From Shewanella sp. 1CM18E (lineage in GTDB: Bacteria > Pseudomonadota > Gammaproteobacteria > Enterobacterales > Shewanellaceae), in the NCBI RefSeq assembly GCF_023161665.1, contig NZ_JALNTW010000008.1, positions 62,001 to 126,000 of the forward strand: 64,000 nucleotides of DNA, given 5' to 3'. The notes under the pieces are model-generated. The model saw only the letters and a program-made list of their open reading frames with translations, had not been told where the DNA came from and did not search any database. Below, piece after piece: positions 28,045 to 36,797 of this stretch; positions within the stretch are counted from its first letter, which is position 1; every line of letters starts with the position of its first letter. A program made the position numbers and the translations under genes.

Positions 28045-28557
28045 TTAAGCAAATCTTGGCTCAGCTTTAGCTTGCAAGGTTTGCAGTGCTGAGGCTAGTT
28101 TTTCCACCGTCATTTTCAGCGCGGCTGGCATAGCATCAAACTCAACACCTAAAAGTAAGTTTTTCACTTCAAGCCCCAGTTCAGTATCTCCCTCAATGCA
28201 AAGCTTACGTTGGAAAAATAAACTATCAGGATCTTCTTTCGCTGCAGCAATTAATAGCAAGTCTTTAGACTGAGCAGTAAAGGTTACTTGCGCTTGTTCT
28301 ATCGGTCTTACTTGCCATCTCGTATCGAAGGTGACTTCAAATGTTAGGCCTAAGTCTTCAATATTAATTGCCACCCAGCGGCCTTCTAAAAATTCCAGTT
28401 CATCATCTGCCGCCTGCTCTGACAGCAGCAATGAAAGAATACGTTTTAGCAAATCAGCCTTTAACGCAAATGGAACAATAGCGAGAGGGCGAGCAATGGC
28501 TTTTGGCCCAATTTCGAGTATTTGTTGAGCTAACTTGTTAGGAAAAAAACCTTGCAT
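28045..28557 (-). CDS. ubiT: UbiT, SCP2-domain accessory factor of O2-independent ubiquinone synthesis
   Basis: The 170-residue protein consists of one SCP2 lipid-carrier domain, with FVALKADLLKRIL-like helices at the start, the GRWVAINIEDLGLTFEV strand, DLLLIAAAKEDPDSLFFQRK and IEGDTELGLEVKNLL. This is the YhbT/UbiT pattern. UbiT is thought to hold ubiquinone intermediates while UbiU and UbiV hydroxylate them without oxygen. It is divergent from ubiU-ubiV across a 132-base region, the same arrangement as yhbT with yhbUV in E. coli. Confidence 0.9.
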   Translation of the reverse strand: MQGFFPNKLAQQILEIGPKAIARPLAIVPFALKADLLKRILSLLLSEQAADDELEFLEGRWVAINIEDLGLTFEVTFDTRWQVRPIEQAQVTFTAQSKDLLLIAAAKEDPDSLFFQRKLCIEGDTELGLEVKNLLLGVEFDAMPAALKMTVEKLASALQTLQAKAEPRFA

Positions 28558-28608
28558 GTAAAAATGTATCCAAAATGTGGCAAAGAAAGGAATTTTACCT
28601 AGCTTTTA

Positions 28609-28618
28609 TGATCACAAA
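28609..28618. promoter_or_regulatory. Crp/Fnr-like half-site between ubiT and ubiU
   Basis: TGATCACAAA matches one half of a Crp/Fnr-type site in the shared promoter region; the other half is poor. An oxygen-responsive control would suit these genes, but the sequence support is weak. Confidence 0.2.
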
Positions 28619-28689
28619 CCTGTTTTACATCAAAAATATGATCTTCATTCCCTTTTAAACTCCTGTTTCAATATTTTTGGAGCATCCAT

Positions 28690-29691
28690 ATGGAATTACT
28701 GTGCCCCGCGGGAAATCTCGCATCTTTAAAAACCGCCCTCAATGCAGGTGCAGATGCGGTCTACCTCGGTCTGAAGGACGATACCAACGCACGGTCGTTT
28801 GCAGGATTAAATTTTACTCCTAAGAAACTTCAGCAAGCCGCCGAATTTACAAAGAAGTGTGGCAAGAAAATATTTCTGACCATCAATACCTTTCCAAAGC
28901 CAGGTGAAGAGAAGCGTTGGCATCAAGCAATTGACCTTGCTGCTGATACAGGTGTCGATGCACTCATCGTTGCCGACTTATCGTTACTCGATTATGCCCA
29001 TAGTCGCTACCCGCACCTGCCATTACACTTATCAGTACAGGCCAGTGCCACTAACTTGGGCGCACTCACACTGTACAAGCAAGAGTTTAATATTGAGCGT
29101 GCAGTATTGCCGCGAGTGTTATCGATGAAACAAGTGCGTGACTTGGCTAAGATAACCCCTGTCGACTTAGAAGTTTTTGCCTTTGGTAGCCTATGCATTA
29201 TGGCCGAAGGCCGCTGCCATTTATCTTCTTATGTTACTGGTCAGTCACCCAATACCGGCGGTTCATGTTCACCAGCTAAACACGTACGCTGGCAAGAAAC
29301 CGGCAGCGACCGCTTAACCTTACTCAATGATGTATTAATTGATAAATCAGGACTCGATGAGCAAATGGGTTACCCGGTTGTTTGTAAAGGTCGCTACACC
29401 ACGACTGACAACAATGCGCCAAAACATATTCTTGAGTCGCCAACTAGCTTAAATACCTTAAGTTTGCTGCCTGAACTTGCTAAGGCCAATGTGGTATCCC
29501 TCAAAATTGAAGGCCGTCAACGCAGCCCTGCTTATGTAGAGCAAGTCACCCGCGTATGGCGCAGTGCCATTGACAGCTATATGGCTGCACCAGAGAAGTA
29601 CCAAAGCCAGCCAGCTTGGGATCAAGCTCTAGCAAAAGTCGCAGAGGGTCAAACAACCACTCTTGGCGCTTACGAACGTAACTGGCAATAA
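28690..29691 (+). CDS. ubiU: UbiU, O2-independent ubiquinone hydroxylase subunit (U32 family)
   Basis: The 333-residue U32 protein opens with ELLCPAGNLASLKTALNAGA. Its four candidate cluster ligands fall at C169, C176, C193 and C232, which are the positions recorded for the [4Fe-4S] cluster of E. coli UbiU. They sit in GSLCIMAEGRCHLSSY, GGSCSPA and VVCKGRY. UbiU and UbiV form a heterodimer that hydroxylates ubiquinone precursors in the absence of oxygen, using prephenate as oxygen source. It is followed 9 bases later by ubiV, and a TTTGGAGC ribosome site precedes the ATG. Confidence 0.95.
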   Translation: MELLCPAGNLASLKTALNAGADAVYLGLKDDTNARSFAGLNFTPKKLQQAAEFTKKCGKKIFLTINTFPKPGEEKRWHQAIDLAADTGVDALIVADLSLLDYAHSRYPHLPLHLSVQASATNLGALTLYKQEFNIERAVLPRVLSMKQVRDLAKITPVDLEVFAFGSLCIMAEGRCHLSSYVTGQSPNTGGSCSPAKHVRWQETGSDRLTLLNDVLIDKSGLDEQMGYPVVCKGRYTTTDNNAPKHILESPTSLNTLSLLPELAKANVVSLKIEGRQRSPAYVEQVTRVWRSAIDSYMAAPEKYQSQPAWDQALAKVAEGQTTTLGAYERNWQ

Positions 29692-29700
29692 GGACAAGCA

Positions 29701-30561
29701 ATGAAAACATCACTAGGCCCTTTACAATATTGCTGGGAAAAAGAGAAAGTTAACGAGTTTTATCAGCAAGTTGCTCACAGCAATATTCCGCTTGTTTATT
29801 TAGGCGAAACCGTATGTAGCCGTCGTCGACAGCTCAAGTTTGCTGATTATTTTGCCCTTGCCCAAATGCTAAAAGGTGCAGGTAAGCAAGTCGTGCTGTC
29901 AACATTAGCACTGTTAGAAGCGCCATCAGAATACACTGAGCTAAAAAAGCACGTCGACAATGGCGAGTTCATTATCGAAGCTAACGATATGGGCGCAGTA
30001 CAGGCTGCCAGAGAGTTAAAGCTGCCATTTGTTTGCGGCCCAACAATGAACAACTATAACTTTGCCACCCTGAAAAAATTACACCAATGGGGAATGCAAA
30101 GATTTGTGATGCCGATAGAGCTGTCTAAAGAGTGGCTGGCGCATGTGATTGCAACTGAAACGCCAACACCTTTTGAAGTTGAAGTATTTGGCCATGGCTA
30201 TTTACCTCTTGCACACTCAGCCCGTTGCTTTACCGCACGTCAACAAGGCCTACAAAAAGATGACTGCCAAATAGTGTGTCTTGCTCATCCTAAAGGACTG
30301 CTTGCACAAACTATGGATGATCAACCTTTGCTAAGGCTGAACGGGATCCAAACCCAATCGGCAAGTTTAATCGACCTCTCAACTGAAGTTGAACAGATGA
30401 AACAGCTCGGCGTAGATTACTTCAGAGTTTCACCACATAGCCTGAAGAGCATTGAAATAGCAGAGACAATTTTGAGCCAACCAACGGCTGATAAAACTTT
30501 AGCTTGTAATGGGTATTGGCATCAAGCTGCAGGTTTTAGTCAAATTGAACCTCAGCTATAA
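29701..30561 (+). CDS. ubiV: UbiV, O2-independent ubiquinone hydroxylase subunit (U32 family)
   Basis: The 286-residue protein keeps the UbiV cysteines C39 (GETVCSRRR), C176 (SARCFTAR), C189 and C193 (DDCQIVC). The last three keep the spacing of E. coli C180, C193 and C197, shifted by four residues. EVFGHGYLPLAHSARCF is the U32 core. It partners UbiU in an iron-sulfur heterodimer in the cytoplasm. An AAGGA ribosome site lies just before the ATG, and the gene is cotranscribed with ubiU. Confidence 0.95.
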   Translation: MKTSLGPLQYCWEKEKVNEFYQQVAHSNIPLVYLGETVCSRRRQLKFADYFALAQMLKGAGKQVVLSTLALLEAPSEYTELKKHVDNGEFIIEANDMGAVQAARELKLPFVCGPTMNNYNFATLKKLHQWGMQRFVMPIELSKEWLAHVIATETPTPFEVEVFGHGYLPLAHSARCFTARQQGLQKDDCQIVCLAHPKGLLAQTMDDQPLLRLNGIQTQSASLIDLSTEVEQMKQLGVDYFRVSPHSLKSIEIAETILSQPTADKTLACNGYWHQAAGFSQIEPQL

Positions 30562-30648
30562 GTGAGACTTCAGCATCTAAACTAAAACTTAGAGCTATAA
30601 CTTAGAGCTAAAACTCTGTGCGAGTAACGAGTCAATTAGTAACAAGCC

Positions 30649-31335
30649 TTAGTGAGATCCAGCTTTAATACTGTTTATCACTAGTGTGCTCCACAGCAAG
30701 AAGGTGGCCAAGCCAGCCCATTGTGTAATGGCGGGCCACCATATCTCAGGCCTTAGGGGATCAACTAACATCTCATTGTAAAACGCGCTATCACCTTCAG
30801 TTAACCCTAACTCAAACCAAGGCAGTACCAGAAAAGCGCCCATCGCTAAAAATGCTAATACAGCACTGATTTTATTATATAGCGGCACAGGCTTATTTCT
30901 TGTCGCTAACAAATAAACCCCATAAAACAGCAAGCTCACGCAGCCAAATACAAAGAAATACTTAATCGCGACAATATGTAAGTGATAAACATTGATTGGA
31001 AATAAGCCCATTGCAGCTAACGCGAGAAAGCTTAGGCCAAGACTGATAAAAAAAGGTAAACGCCAAGGGGAATCACCTAGTTGCATACTGAGTAAACAAC
31101 TTAACACCACACATAAGCTGCCAAAAAACAAACCACCATTCAAAACCACCGCATATTTAAAGCGGCCATAACTGCCTAGCTCACTTAAGGTGTGATTTAA
31201 AAAGTTAAACCCTGAACCATCAAACTGCTCAAACATAAAAACAGACAGCGTTAGGCCAAGCAACTGGCCGAATATGCCTAACATGCCGAATCTGAAAGCT
31301 AATTTTGAAACTTTGTTGTATTTATTAACCAGCAT
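30649..31335 (-). CDS. DUF998 membrane protein
   Basis: The product has six or so membrane helices and the DUF998 signature region NHTLSELGSYGRFKYAVVLN near the N-terminus, then FISLGLSFLALAAMGLFPI and KYFFVFGCVSLLFYGVYLL. DUF998 proteins are uncharacterised inner-membrane proteins. The start at 31335 is chosen because GGGAAG lies 5 bases before it; ATGs at 31350 and 31416 are possible and add 5 or 27 residues that look unconserved. The gene is convergent with ubiV and stands alone. Confidence 0.75.
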   Translation of the reverse strand: MLVNKYNKVSKLAFRFGMLGIFGQLLGLTLSVFMFEQFDGSGFNFLNHTLSELGSYGRFKYAVVLNGGLFFGSLCVVLSCLLSMQLGDSPWRLPFFISLGLSFLALAAMGLFPINVYHLHIVAIKYFFVFGCVSLLFYGVYLLATRNKPVPLYNKISAVLAFLAMGAFLVLPWFELGLTEGDSAFYNEMLVDPLRPEIWWPAITQWAGLATFLLWSTLVINSIKAGSH

Positions 31336-31942
31336 TGCTTCCCGTTTCATCTCGCTTATAACACAAAGATAGTTGATCTTAGTTCTAGCTGAGTTGCTCT
31401 CAGCCTTAGATGTCATGCTGGCTTATTACAGCCTTAATGCCTCTATTAATGCCCCTACTCGCGTCACCAAGTCATTTTCTAGCGCATGCGAGAGCACTAT
31501 TGATTACTTATTGGTTGTATTTAACAGCTTAGTATCAACCTCTAGCTTTACAGTAAAATGATTGAATTCAACCATTAACTAAGAAAGTTCACTGGCCTCT
31601 AATAAATGTATATGTAATGGTCAAAAACTAACGAGGCATAGCTCAGAGTTTTATTCATCACCCACAATTAAATGTAACGCATTTGTTATTTTTATAACCT
31701 AGAGTTCTATCTTTCAAGACCTTTATTATAGAACATTCCAAATAGAGCGAGAAAACAGAGGCTAACTAGCGCAACGCGCTATAAATCCGCCATAAACATA
31801 CCCCAAATATTGTTAGCAAACTTTTACAGAAAAAATCACCAACAAAATTTCAAACGTTTGTATTAATAGGATATTCTATGGCCGCGTGTTAACGCATTGC
31901 TAAGGTATTGCAATGCATTTGCTGTCACAGGGACTAATAATA
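31336..31942. other. AT-rich intergenic region before the chemoreceptor gene
   Basis: About 600 bases between divergent genes. A short open frame at 31373-31561 overlaps the other gene's alternative start and shows no family motif or ribosome site, so it is not called. No RNA, repeat or clear operator was seen. Confidence 0.45.
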
Positions 31943-33487
31943 ATGACAAAAAAGCAGCCAAATTTAATTAATCAGGAAGTCACGTTAAATAATAACGACC
32001 AACTTATCTCTACTACCGACAAACGCGGGGTGATCCAATACATCAACCAACGCTTTGTTGAAATTTCAGGGTTTAGCGAACAAGAACTCATTGGAAAAAA
32101 CCACAATATGGTGCGCCATCCAGATATGCCCAAAGCAGCATTTAAAGAGATGTGGTCAAAGCTAGAATCAGGGCAATCATGGCGCGGTGTGGTAAAAAAC
32201 CGCTGTAAAGATGGTCGTTATTATTGGGTCGATGCCTTTGTTTCTCCATTATTTGATAAAGGCCAACTTATTGGCTATCAGTCGGTAAGAATCAAAGCCA
32301 GCTCAGCACTCATTACTAAAGCAAGCCATATTTATCAGCGCCTTAATCAGGGCAAACGCGTAGATGACCCCATTAGCTTGGCCAATAAACGCTTACTTTC
32401 GGCCGTATGTGCGACAGCAGGATTAGTCATAGCTGGAGCAATTTGGGGTTGGAGCGTGATCATTGCCGGAATCGTATTAATGGCAATCAACCTCGCCATT
32501 TTTTATGACGAAGCCTTTAGAGTCCCTGCTCGTCTAATGAAAATGAAACAAGACTACGACTCAATCAGTCGTTTTATTTATTGCGGCCGAGACACTTCAT
32601 CCTTGTTAGATTTTCAGTTGATGATGAAAGATGCCAAATTACAAGGCGTGCTTGGACGCTCTCAAGATAATGCTGAGCATATCGAAGATATTGCCAGCCA
32701 ACTTATCGCTGCTGCAGAGCAAACCCATGCAGGGCTCAATATTGAAAATCAGCAAATAGAACAAATAGCCAGTGCTACCGAAGAGATGGGCGCAACCATT
32801 AGTGAAGTGGCTAAAAATACCCAGTCAACTTCGGAAAGCATTAAAGATACCTACCAAGTCTGCCAAGATAGCCGCGATAAAATGCAGCAAAACGCCATGA
32901 GTATTAATCAACTTTCAGACTCAGTCGCTGACGCTGCCGCTAATGCTCATTTACTCAATAAAGAAGCTGAAGAAGTGGCCAGTGCCATGACTGAAATTGA
33001 TGCCATTGCTGAGCAAACTAACTTGCTTGCTCTCAATGCAGCAATTGAAGCAGCTAGAGCCGGTGAACAAGGTCGTGGATTTGCGGTCGTTGCCGACGAG
33101 GTCAGAGCGCTGTCAAGTCGCACTCAACAATCAACCACCAGCATATCTCAAAGCGTGGATAAAATGTTTGCCATGCTTACTCAGTGGTCGCAACAAATGG
33201 ATAATAGCAAGTCACAAGCATTATTATGCAGCGAAGACGCCAAACTTTCCGCACAAAAAATCGACACCATCTATCAATCCATGAAAGAAATTCAGCAATT
33301 AGCGTTACAAAATGCCGTTGCCGCTGAGCAACAAACACTCGTTGTGGGCGAAATTAATCAAAATATCAATCAAATTAGCCAAGCCTCAAGTGAAAACCTA
33401 TGCGCTGTAACCTTAGTTGAAGCGTCTGTGAAAGAGTTAAAGTTTAATGCAGAAAAAGCAAAATCTTTGAGAAAAACATTTAGTTAA
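31943..33487 (+). CDS. PAS-type methyl-accepting chemotaxis protein (Aer-like energy taxis receptor)
   Basis: The 514-residue protein has an N-terminal PAS domain ([56 protein letters not shown]), as in Aer. A membrane hairpin follows near residues 155-190 ([16 protein letters not shown] and [15 protein letters not shown]), and then the cytoplasmic signalling domain with [35 protein letters not shown] and a coiled coil. There is no large periplasmic sensor, so it probably senses redox or electron flow through PAS. AGGGA nine bases before the ATG at 31943 supports this start over one ten codons upstream. It is monocistronic. Confidence 0.92.
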   Translation: MTKKQPNLINQEVTLNNNDQLISTTDKRGVIQYINQRFVEISGFSEQELIGKNHNMVRHPDMPKAAFKEMWSKLESGQSWRGVVKNRCKDGRYYWVDAFVSPLFDKGQLIGYQSVRIKASSALITKASHIYQRLNQGKRVDDPISLANKRLLSAVCATAGLVIAGAIWGWSVIIAGIVLMAINLAIFYDEAFRVPARLMKMKQDYDSISRFIYCGRDTSSLLDFQLMMKDAKLQGVLGRSQDNAEHIEDIASQLIAAAEQTHAGLNIENQQIEQIASATEEMGATISEVAKNTQSTSESIKDTYQVCQDSRDKMQQNAMSINQLSDSVADAAANAHLLNKEAEEVASAMTEIDAIAEQTNLLALNAAIEAARAGEQGRGFAVVADEVRALSSRTQQSTTSISQSVDKMFAMLTQWSQQMDNSKSQALLCSEDAKLSAQKIDTIYQSMKEIQQLALQNAVAAEQQTLVVGEINQNINQISQASSENLCAVTLVEASVKELKFNAEKAKSLRKTFS

Positions 33488-33506
33488 TTCCTCTGTAAAA
33501 GCTTAA

Positions 33507-33537
33507 TCGGCCGTTAGTTTCTATTTCTAACGGCCGA
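33507..33537 (+). terminator. hairpin after the chemoreceptor gene
   Basis: TCGGCCGTTAG and CTAACGGCCGA form a perfect 11-bp stem with a 9-base loop, 20 bases after the stop. T-run is lacking on the plus strand, so termination efficiency is uncertain. Confidence 0.55.
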
Positions 33538-33678
33538 ACAAAACCACAAACAAACAACCTCACCGCAACATTTGCAAACATATGTTTTAAAAAGAATTAA
33601 CCACAAAAAAGTTTTGTGCTTTTTTACAAACTTCCGATACAATATAAATAATCATAAAGAGCTAATAACTATTCGCCA

Positions 33679-33734
33679 GTAGTGAATTACACTACATAAT
33701 AATAGTCATCATCGACTTAATGTATTTGATGATG
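33679..33734. promoter_or_regulatory. inverted repeats upstream of the yjiH-like gene
   Basis: Two perfect inverted repeats lie in the 356-base gap: GTAGTG-AATTA-CACTAC (33679-33695) and CATCATC...GATGATG (33707-33713 with 33728-33734). The first has operator-like symmetry and lies about 150 bases before the gene start. The rest of the gap is AT-rich with no other feature. Confidence 0.35.
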
Positions 33735-33843
33735 CAGGCTCAACAACTAACTATTGAATGCTTATTCAATTATTTATCTGTTTATGCATAAACATTGGTT
33801 TATAGTCATTAAGCAAATTTTTGTTATTTAGGGTGTAAATAAA

Positions 33844-35199
33844 GTGCAAGAAAAACAAACCCACAGTATCAAGACAATACTGACCTTTATCGTACCGTCT
33901 CTGATTGGTCTTATGCTGTTTATGATGCCAATTAGCTATAATGATGCGCTTACGATTCCTATCGCAATTATCTCTAAGGGCTTACAGAGCCTATTAAGTG
34001 ATGTACTTGTAGGCGTAGTGACTGCAATTGTTGTGTTCACTGCAGCAGCAACACTCATAACTAAAGCGCTCAAGCCTAAATTTATTGTTGAACAGCACTT
34101 TTTAAACTCGTTATTTAACGTAAGCCCTATTTGGGCAATTGTTCGCATACTTGGCGCGATCTTTATTGTGCTAACTTATTTTGGCTTTGGCCCTGAAGCT
34201 ATCCGCTCAGGCGGTACCGGTGCCCTAGTTTTAAACGATTTGCTGCCAGTACTATTTTCAGTTTTCTTGTTTGCTGGCATGCTATTACCACTGCTACTTA
34301 ACTTTGGTCTGCTAGAGCTGCTTGGTACTATGCTAACCAAAGTAATGCGTCCTGTATTTAATTTGCCAGGTCGTAGTGCCATTGACTGTATGGCATCTTG
34401 GTTAGGTGATGGCAGTGTAGGTATTTTAATGACCAGCAAGCAATACGAAGCGCGCTTTTATACTCAAAGAGAAGCAGCTGTGATTGGTACTACCTTCTCT
34501 GCGGTATCGATTACCTTCTCATTAGTGGTTATTTCACAGGTTCAACTTGAGCATCTGTTTGTGCCATTTTATTTAACTGTGTGTCTTGCAGGTTTTGTTG
34601 CAGCAATTGTTGTACCTAAACTACCACCACTGTCGTGGAAGAAAGATGTTTATGTTGATGAAACACCACGTCATGCAGACGATGAAGTTGTACCTGCTGG
34701 GTTTAACGTATTCTCTTGGGGTATGCACCAAGCATTAAATAAAGCCTCAAATGCTGGCGGCATCAAGCACACTCTTGTTGATGGCGTGAAAAACGTTATC
34801 GATATGATTTTTGGTGTGATCCCAGTCGTTATGGGTATCGGTACTATCGCGCTGATGATTGCTGAATTTACCCCAATTTTTGAATACTTGGGCATGCCGT
34901 TTATTCCGTTACTTGAACTACTACAAGTACCTGAAGCCGCAGCTGCATCTAAAACCATTATGGTTGGTTTTGCTGATATGTTCATTCCAGCAATTTTAGC
35001 TAGCTCGATTGAATCTGATATGACTCGCTTTATTATTGCGACCTTATCAGTGACTCAGCTTATCTACATGAGCGAAGTCGGCGCACTACTTATTGGCAGT
35101 AAAATTCCAGTTAACTTCTTAGAACTGTTTGTCGTATTTATCCTAAGAACCTTAGTGACTCTGCCAGTTATTGCTGGTGTTGCGCACCTTATTTTCTAA
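33844..35199 (+). CDS. yjiH: YjiH-family membrane protein (nucleoside-recognition/Gate domain)
   Basis: The 451-residue protein has about ten membrane helices. Family segments are IVPSLIGLMLFMMPISYN at the start, FGPEAIRSGGTGALVLNDLL, NLPGRSAIDCMASWLGDGSVG and the C-terminal Gate-like part with AAASKTIMVGFADMFIPAIL and ESDMTRFIIATLSVTQLIYMS. YjiH proteins belong to the nucleoside-recognition (Gate) superfamily and are presumed transporters; the substrate is unknown. It starts with GTG, with AGGG about ten bases upstream, and ends in front of a strong terminator. Confidence 0.88.
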   Translation: MQEKQTHSIKTILTFIVPSLIGLMLFMMPISYNDALTIPIAIISKGLQSLLSDVLVGVVTAIVVFTAAATLITKALKPKFIVEQHFLNSLFNVSPIWAIVRILGAIFIVLTYFGFGPEAIRSGGTGALVLNDLLPVLFSVFLFAGMLLPLLLNFGLLELLGTMLTKVMRPVFNLPGRSAIDCMASWLGDGSVGILMTSKQYEARFYTQREAAVIGTTFSAVSITFSLVVISQVQLEHLFVPFYLTVCLAGFVAAIVVPKLPPLSWKKDVYVDETPRHADDEVVPAGFNVFSWGMHQALNKASNAGGIKHTLVDGVKNVIDMIFGVIPVVMGIGTIALMIAEFTPIFEYLGMPFIPLLELLQVPEAAAASKTIMVGFADMFIPAILASSIESDMTRFIIATLSVTQLIYMSEVGALLIGSKIPVNFLELFVVFILRTLVTLPVIAGVAHLIF

Positions 35200-35237
35200 T
35201 CAGCGCAGAGCGCCATTTTAGGCGTGAACTACAACAC

Positions 35238-35264
35238 AAAAGGAGCGCTTCAGCGCTCCTTTTT
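35238..35264 (+). terminator. terminator after the yjiH-like gene
   Basis: AAAAGGAGCGC and GCGCTCCTTTT form an 11-bp stem with a TTCA loop and a T-run. Confidence 0.9.
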
Positions 35265-35278
35265 CATTTTCAGCCCTA

Positions 35279-35699
35279 AACCACCTACTTCAGTAGGTGG
35301 TTATCATCAATTAGGCTTTGCCTGAAGTACGTTCAATGGAATTTCGGAGTTAAGGCGATGTTTAACGACTTATAAGCACGCCGACATTTTTGAAAGAAAG
35401 AGGGTCCATGGAGGCTCGCTTATCGCATCCATGCGATACACGGCTTATAAGTTCATTTAAACATAGCTTACAAGCTCAATTGATACGTGAGCTTTGCTAA
35501 TAGTGCGGTACAAGCTTCTAAATCAGGGCCACAAATGTTCCTTACATTTGTTGGCATTTCCACCAATCCATGGCGGTCAGTGATTTAGTAGAGCCTATAG
35601 GGATATATTTACGGCGTCTTGTTAACGCACGGTAGGAAAGCTCCCTTTTAGGGAGTCCGCTTCATAAGGGCTAGCAAAGCCACCTTCTTCAGAAGGTGG
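35279..35699. mobile_element. hairpin-bounded, highly structured non-autonomous element (IS200/IS605-derived candidate)
   Basis: A 421-bp stretch is bounded by two near-identical hairpins. The left one is CCACCTAC-TTCA-GTAGGTGG (35281-35300, extended to 10 bp). The right one is CCACCTTC-TTCA-GAAGGTGG (35680-35699). They differ only by one compensated base pair. Inside are several perfect inverted repeats: ACTTATAAGC at 35368 with GCTTATAAGT at 35443, TATCGCAT-CC-ATGCGATA at 35421, AAGCTCA/TGAGCTT at 35472, CTAAATCA/TGATTTAG at 35518 and 35581, and ACAAATGT/ACATTTGT at 35531. There is no coding frame. Hairpins close to both ends are typical of IS200/IS605 elements and their non-coding derivatives; a structured RNA gene is the alternative. 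Confidence 0.5.
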
Positions 35700-35865
35700 A
35701 TCTTTTACATCTGTAATCCAACCCGAATAACTCAGCTAAAGATCAAACTTCCTCTACAGCTATGTTACCGAGCTCTAGCTGTCATTAATACGCCATAAAT
35801 TGTTCATCAATGAGTCAATAACTGCTTTTACTCTGGCTGCAAATCATCGTTGAAATGGCCAGCCC

Positions 35866-36750
35866 ATGAGCACTAAGCCAACCGAAAATAAACCTTTAAC
35901 CTCGCCTCAAGCTGTACCAGCGATTATCCCCTCTAAAAAGCGGCAAAGTTTTAATGCGCTTTGGCTGTCTGATGTCCACCTAGGTAGCAAAGACTGCAAG
36001 GCCGAGTACTTGCTGCAGCTGTTAAAACAAGTGGATACAGAGTCCTTATACCTAGTGGGTGATATTTTTGATGTATGGGCGCTGAAGCGACGAGTTTACT
36101 GGCCTGAATCCCATAATAGAGTGCTGCAGCAACTATTAAAAATGGCGCGAGATGGTGTCAACATTGTTTATATCCCCGGTAACCACGATGAAATCCTTAA
36201 ACCTTATAGCGGCTTTCATTTATGGGATCTGTCTATTGCTAACGAGTACATCCATATTGGGGTCAGCGGCCGTAAGATGCTAATGCTGCACGGTGACCAA
36301 TTTGATAGTGAAGTCTGCGTTGGCCGAGCTTACGCCAAGCTCGGTGATCACTTATACGATTTACTGCTGTTTTTAAATCGCGGATTACACCAAGTACGTA
36401 ATTGGCTTGGCTACCCCTACTGGTCACTTGCCAGCTATATCAAGCTCAAAATCAATAAAGCTCAACAAGCCATTAATGATTATCAGGCTGCGGTGGTGCG
36501 TTACGCCAACACTAAAGCTGTCGATGGGGTGGTTTGTGGCCACATTCACCAACCAGCACTTGAACTCAACAATAAGGTTCTTTACGCCAATGACGGCGAC
36601 TGGGTGGAAAACTGCACCTTAATTGCAGAATCCACACAAGGCGAAATCCAGCTTTTAAAGTGGGACGAAATCAGTGCCGAAGCCAAGTTGGTAAAGTCTT
36701 ACTCCTTTGATGATAGCGAGCAATCACCACAGCAGCGACACGTTGCATAA
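35866..36750 (+). CDS. LpxH-like metallophosphoesterase
   Basis: The 294-residue protein has a calcineurin-like phosphoesterase fold with all metal ligands: LSDVHLGS near residue 33, LVGDIFDVW near 60, IPGNHDE near 105, MLHGDQFD near 142 and VVCGHIHQPA near 223. The sequence is of the UDP-2,3-diacylglucosamine diphosphatase-like branch. LpxH itself cleaves UDP-diacylglucosamine in lipid A synthesis. This copy carries about 30 extra N-terminal residues and lies apart from other lpx genes, so it is more likely a paralogue acting on another phosphorylated substrate. The adjacent acyltransferase gene suggests a role in lipid metabolism. Confidence 0.85.
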   Translation: MSTKPTENKPLTSPQAVPAIIPSKKRQSFNALWLSDVHLGSKDCKAEYLLQLLKQVDTESLYLVGDIFDVWALKRRVYWPESHNRVLQQLLKMARDGVNIVYIPGNHDEILKPYSGFHLWDLSIANEYIHIGVSGRKMLMLHGDQFDSEVCVGRAYAKLGDHLYDLLLFLNRGLHQVRNWLGYPYWSLASYIKLKINKAQQAINDYQAAVVRYANTKAVDGVVCGHIHQPALELNNKVLYANDGDWVENCTLIAESTQGEIQLLKWDEISAEAKLVKSYSFDDSEQSPQQRHVA

Positions 36751-36797
36751 CAGGCTTTTAACGCGCGATATTGGCCACAATTAAATTAGGCAAAACT

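Noticed and set aside
28558..28689. Full Fnr box between ubiT and ubiU
   Set aside because: No TTGAT-N4-ATCAA was found; only a poor Crp/Fnr half-site is visible.
31373..31561. 62-codon open frame upstream of the chemoreceptor
   Set aside because: It overlaps the start region of the divergent DUF998 gene, lacks a ribosome site and has no recognisable motif.
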